Assembly: GCA_016650355.1 (NCBI GenBank)
Contig: JAENVX010000192.1
Span: 1-13,070, forward strand
Length of the DNA stretch: 13,070 nt
Reading direction: 5' to 3'
Source: Bacteroidia bacterium
GTDB lineage: Bacteria > Bacteroidota > Bacteroidia > Cytophagales > Cyclobacteriaceae
Shown: positions 10,950 to 13,070 of the stretch, piece by piece
How positions within the stretch are numbered: position 1 is the stretch's first letter
How the letters are laid out: the number at the start of each line of letters is the position of its first letter
Program-made: the position numbers and the translations under genes
Notes under the pieces: generated by a model
The model's database searches: none
Seen by the model: the letters and a program-made list of their open reading frames with translations, nothing else
What the model was told of the DNA's origin: nothing

Positions 10950-13070
10950 ATGAAATTTTCCTACATAGTGACAATTTTGGTGGTAATGTTCCTGGCGGTC
11001 AATTCCCATGCAGCCCAGGACAAGGATGTGAGGGGGATTACGGATAAAGATCCTGCTGCTAATATGTTGCCGAATCAGGGCACGCTTGGAAACGTAAGTG
11101 ACGAAACTCTATTGCGATTGCTTGAAAACCGACGTGACCTGAAGGATAAGGAAGAGTCGAGCGGTGAGTCTAGAGATGAGATCTCCAGCGATGAAAAAAG
11201 TTCGGTCATAACCCGCAAAAATGCCGGCAAAAAAACTCAACTGCTTGTTAAAGCTGAGCCGGGGGATGGTCTGGTCAAGCTCTCCTGGAAACTGTCAAAT
11301 CCTGCAAATCTTGCATTGAAAGTTGACAGTCAATCACTTCGTTTTACAATCCGCTATGGCACAGAGTCGGAAAAATTGACCAAAACCCTGCAGGTTGGGA
11401 CGAGTGAAGGCTTTGTGTTGAGAGAGCTGAAAAACAATCAGCCCTATTATATTCAGGTTGTGGCGGGTGATCGTGAACAGCTGACCATGTTCAAGTCGGA
11501 TGAAATCAAGGTGGTACCGTTATCTTCAGAGGATCAGGGTTCTCGCCTGGAAAAGGCTTTTTCCAGAAAAACCCAAACATTGATGGACAAAAACGAACAG
11601 GACCCCTTTGTGCGTGAATTGCGCCAGTTCGGTTATGATTTTTTCAAAAACGGTTCACCGCTTTCAGCGAGTTCCGATATGATTCCGGTTGGCAGCGACT
11701 ATGTCATCGGACCGGGCGATACACTGGACATTAATCTGTGGGGTTCACTCAATGCCCGCCATGAGTTGAGTGTTGATCGTAACGGCGAAATCATGATTCC
11801 AAAAGTCGGGAGCGTCAAGGTATGGGGGCTGACACCGGGACAAGCCAAGGATGCTGTCAATAAGGCCATTGGACGCTACTTCAAAAACTATGAGTTCAGC
11901 ATGACACTCGGCAGACTGCGTTCGATCCAGGTTTTTGTCGTTGGCGAGGTGGAAGCGCCGGGCAGTTATCCGGTCAGTTCACTGGCGACGGTGGTTAATG
12001 CCCTTTCAGCGGCAGGAGGGCCGGCACGTAACGGCTCGCTACGTACCATCAGAATCAACCGAATCGGTCAGACATCGCTGGAGGTTGATCTCTATGATAT
12101 GTTTCTGTCGGGTGACCGCAGCAAGGATGTACGGCTCCAGAATGGCGATACTATTTTTGTGCCGGTGATCGGTCCGGTGGCGGCGGTGGCCGGTGAGGTG
12201 AGGCGTCCGGCGATTTACGAGATCAAAGGTACCGCGACTCTTCCCGAGGTGCTGAAGCTGGCAGGTGGTGTAACGGCATCCGGCTTTACCGGCCGTATCC
12301 AGGTGGAGCGCTTAGCCAATAACAGTGCCAGGGTAGTGCTTGATTACGAGCCGAAGGATGGCAGCCTTGATGCGACGTTGGGCGCAATCCAGGTACTTGA
12401 CCGTGATATGATCAAAGTTTTCCCGGTGCAGGGGGCCACTCGCCAGATTGTCAGCTTGAAGGGGAATGTCGTGCGTTCCGGCGAGTATCAATACAGAAAA
12501 GGTATGCGTCTGTCCGATCTTATACCCGATTTTCAGGCTCTGCTGCCTGAATCGTATCTGGAGTCGGTTGAGATCACCCGTCTGGCTCCACCGGATTTTC
12601 ATCGTGAGCTGTTGACCGCCAACCTTCGACGGGCTGTAACCGGCAGCCTGTCAGACAATATCCTGTTGCAGGAACAGGACACCGTGAAAGTATTTTCACG
12701 CTGGGAGATGGAAGAGAAACCCCAGGTGTCCGTAAACGGAGCGGTAGTCAATCCCGGAACATACAACTACTACCCTGGTATGACGGTGCGTGACCTGATT
12801 ACCGCCGCCGGCAGCCCCAAGCGCAATGCATACCTGGAGACGGGTGAACTCAGCCGCATTGTTATTGTGGGTGACAAGGCCAATCCAAGCCGGCTTTCGC
12901 TGGATCTGGTCAAGGCGCTGGCTGGCGACCCGCAACATAATCTGCCATTGCAGTCTGATGATGTGCTGATTGTTCGAAGCGTTACGGACTGGTTTGATGC
13001 ATCGGACAAATTTATCAAGCTGAAAGGTGAAGTCCGTTTCCCCGGCATTTATTCAGTAGCGCGGGGCGAA
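10950..13070 (+). CDS. Wza-like polysaccharide export protein with SLBB repeats, 3' end outside the window
   Basis: Outer-membrane polysaccharide export channel protein; 707 codons are visible and the frame is open at the right edge. A signal peptide covers 1-21 (cleavage near SHAAQ); there is no lipobox cysteine, unlike E. coli Wza. Residues 55-95 are a charged, low-complexity stretch (NRRDLKDKEESSGESRDEIS). Residues 97-190 look like an FN3-type beta domain (LVKLSWKLSN, LRFTIRYGT, PYYIQVVAGD), which Wza lacks. The Poly_export domain is at 248-322 (DYVIGPGDTLDINLWG). SLBB-type repeats follow at about 326-405, 408-490, 499-580 and 592-675, and a fifth begins near 690 (LKGEVRFPGIYSV). ATG at 10950 follows AGGAG by 8 bases. 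It pairs functionally with the glycosylphosphotransferase upstream. Confidence 0.92.
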   Translation, partial: MKFSYIVTILVVMFLAVNSHAAQDKDVRGITDKDPAANMLPNQGTLGNVSDETLLRLLENRRDLKDKEESSGESRDEISSDEKSSVITRKNAGKKTQLLVKAEPGDGLVKLSWKLSNPANLALKVDSQSLRFTIRYGTESEKLTKTLQVGTSEGFVLRELKNNQPYYIQVVAGDREQLTMFKSDEIKVVPLSSEDQGSRLEKAFSRKTQTLMDKNEQDPFVRELRQFGYDFFKNGSPLSASSDMIPVGSDYVIGPGDTLDINLWGSLNARHELSVDRNGEIMIPKVGSVKVWGLTPGQAKDAVNKAIGRYFKNYEFSMTLGRLRSIQVFVVGEVEAPGSYPVSSLATVVNALSAAGGPARNGSLRTIRINRIGQTSLEVDLYDMFLSGDRSKDVRLQNGDTIFVPVIGPVAAVAGEVRRPAIYEIKGTATLPEVLKLAGGVTASGFTGRIQVERLANNSARVVLDYEPKDGSLDATLGAIQVLDRDMIKVFPVQGATRQIVSLKGNVVRSGEYQYRKGMRLSDLIPDFQALLPESYLESVEITRLAPPDFHRELLTANLRRAVTGSLSDNILLQEQDTVKVFSRWEMEEKPQVSVNGAVVNPGTYNYYPGMTVRDLITAAGSPKRNAYLETGELSRIVIVGDKANPSRLSLDLVKALAGDPQHNLPLQSDDVLIVRSVTDWFDASDKFIKLKGEVRFPGIYSVARGE

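Noticed and set aside
1..13070. CRISPR array or insertion sequence with transposase
   Set aside because: No regularly spaced identical repeats and no transposase motifs were seen.

Overview
The window looks like an accessory chromosomal region of a Geobacter-like bacterium (Desulfuromonadales). This is inferred from gene content, not from a database match: a bacteriohemerythrin, secreted proteins with 'bacterial repeat' domains, a Wza-type export protein with SLBB repeats, and a P4-type integrase at a tRNA-Arg site. Base composition is patchy. The left two-thirds is mostly AT-rich, with two short GC-richer scars (about 1030-1220 and 4018-4250). The polysaccharide genes at the right are more GC-rich.

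Layout. (1) 33-992: a SAM-dependent methyltransferase of a type found in polysaccharide clusters, with an uncertain 5' end. (2) 997-1221, minus strand: a small decayed gene. (3) 1510-4017: three co-oriented, closely spaced genes, all with signal peptides. The middle one is a papain-like cysteine protease (Cys47/His151/Asp172) with an FN3-like domain and two InlB-like repeats. The set behaves like one secreted cassette of unknown purpose. (4) 4018-4530: a GC-shifted scar, then AT-rich DNA with GCTTAATC repeats and a palindrome. (5) 4531-7889: a compact integrative element written leftward: integrase, a 237-residue cargo gene, a terminator, an AlpA/excisionase-like protein and a winged-helix protein resembling a replication initiator. 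It ends at a 45-nt 3' fragment of tRNA-Arg(ACG), followed by a terminator that probably belonged to the original tRNA gene. This is one attachment junction. The intact tRNA and the other junction are not in the window, so the island probably continues past the left edge. (6) 7933-9135: a 39-residue membrane peptide gene with its own terminator, an AT-rich gap with a possible gene remnant, and a bacteriohemerythrin in which one conserved iron-ligand histidine is glutamine. (7) 9249-13070: exopolysaccharide genes, namely a WbaP/WcaJ-type initiating glycosylphosphotransferase and a Wza-like export protein that runs off the right edge. A 115-nt nested inverted repeat lies between them.

How the genes fit together. 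The right-hand pair starts polysaccharide synthesis on undecaprenyl phosphate and exports the product across the outer membrane; the methyltransferase could modify such a glycan. The integrase, AlpA-like protein and winged-helix protein form a minimal excision/replication module, and the 237-residue protein sits where such elements often carry cargo. Best candidates for something undescribed: the secreted protease cassette, the cargo gene, and the repeat structure before the export gene.
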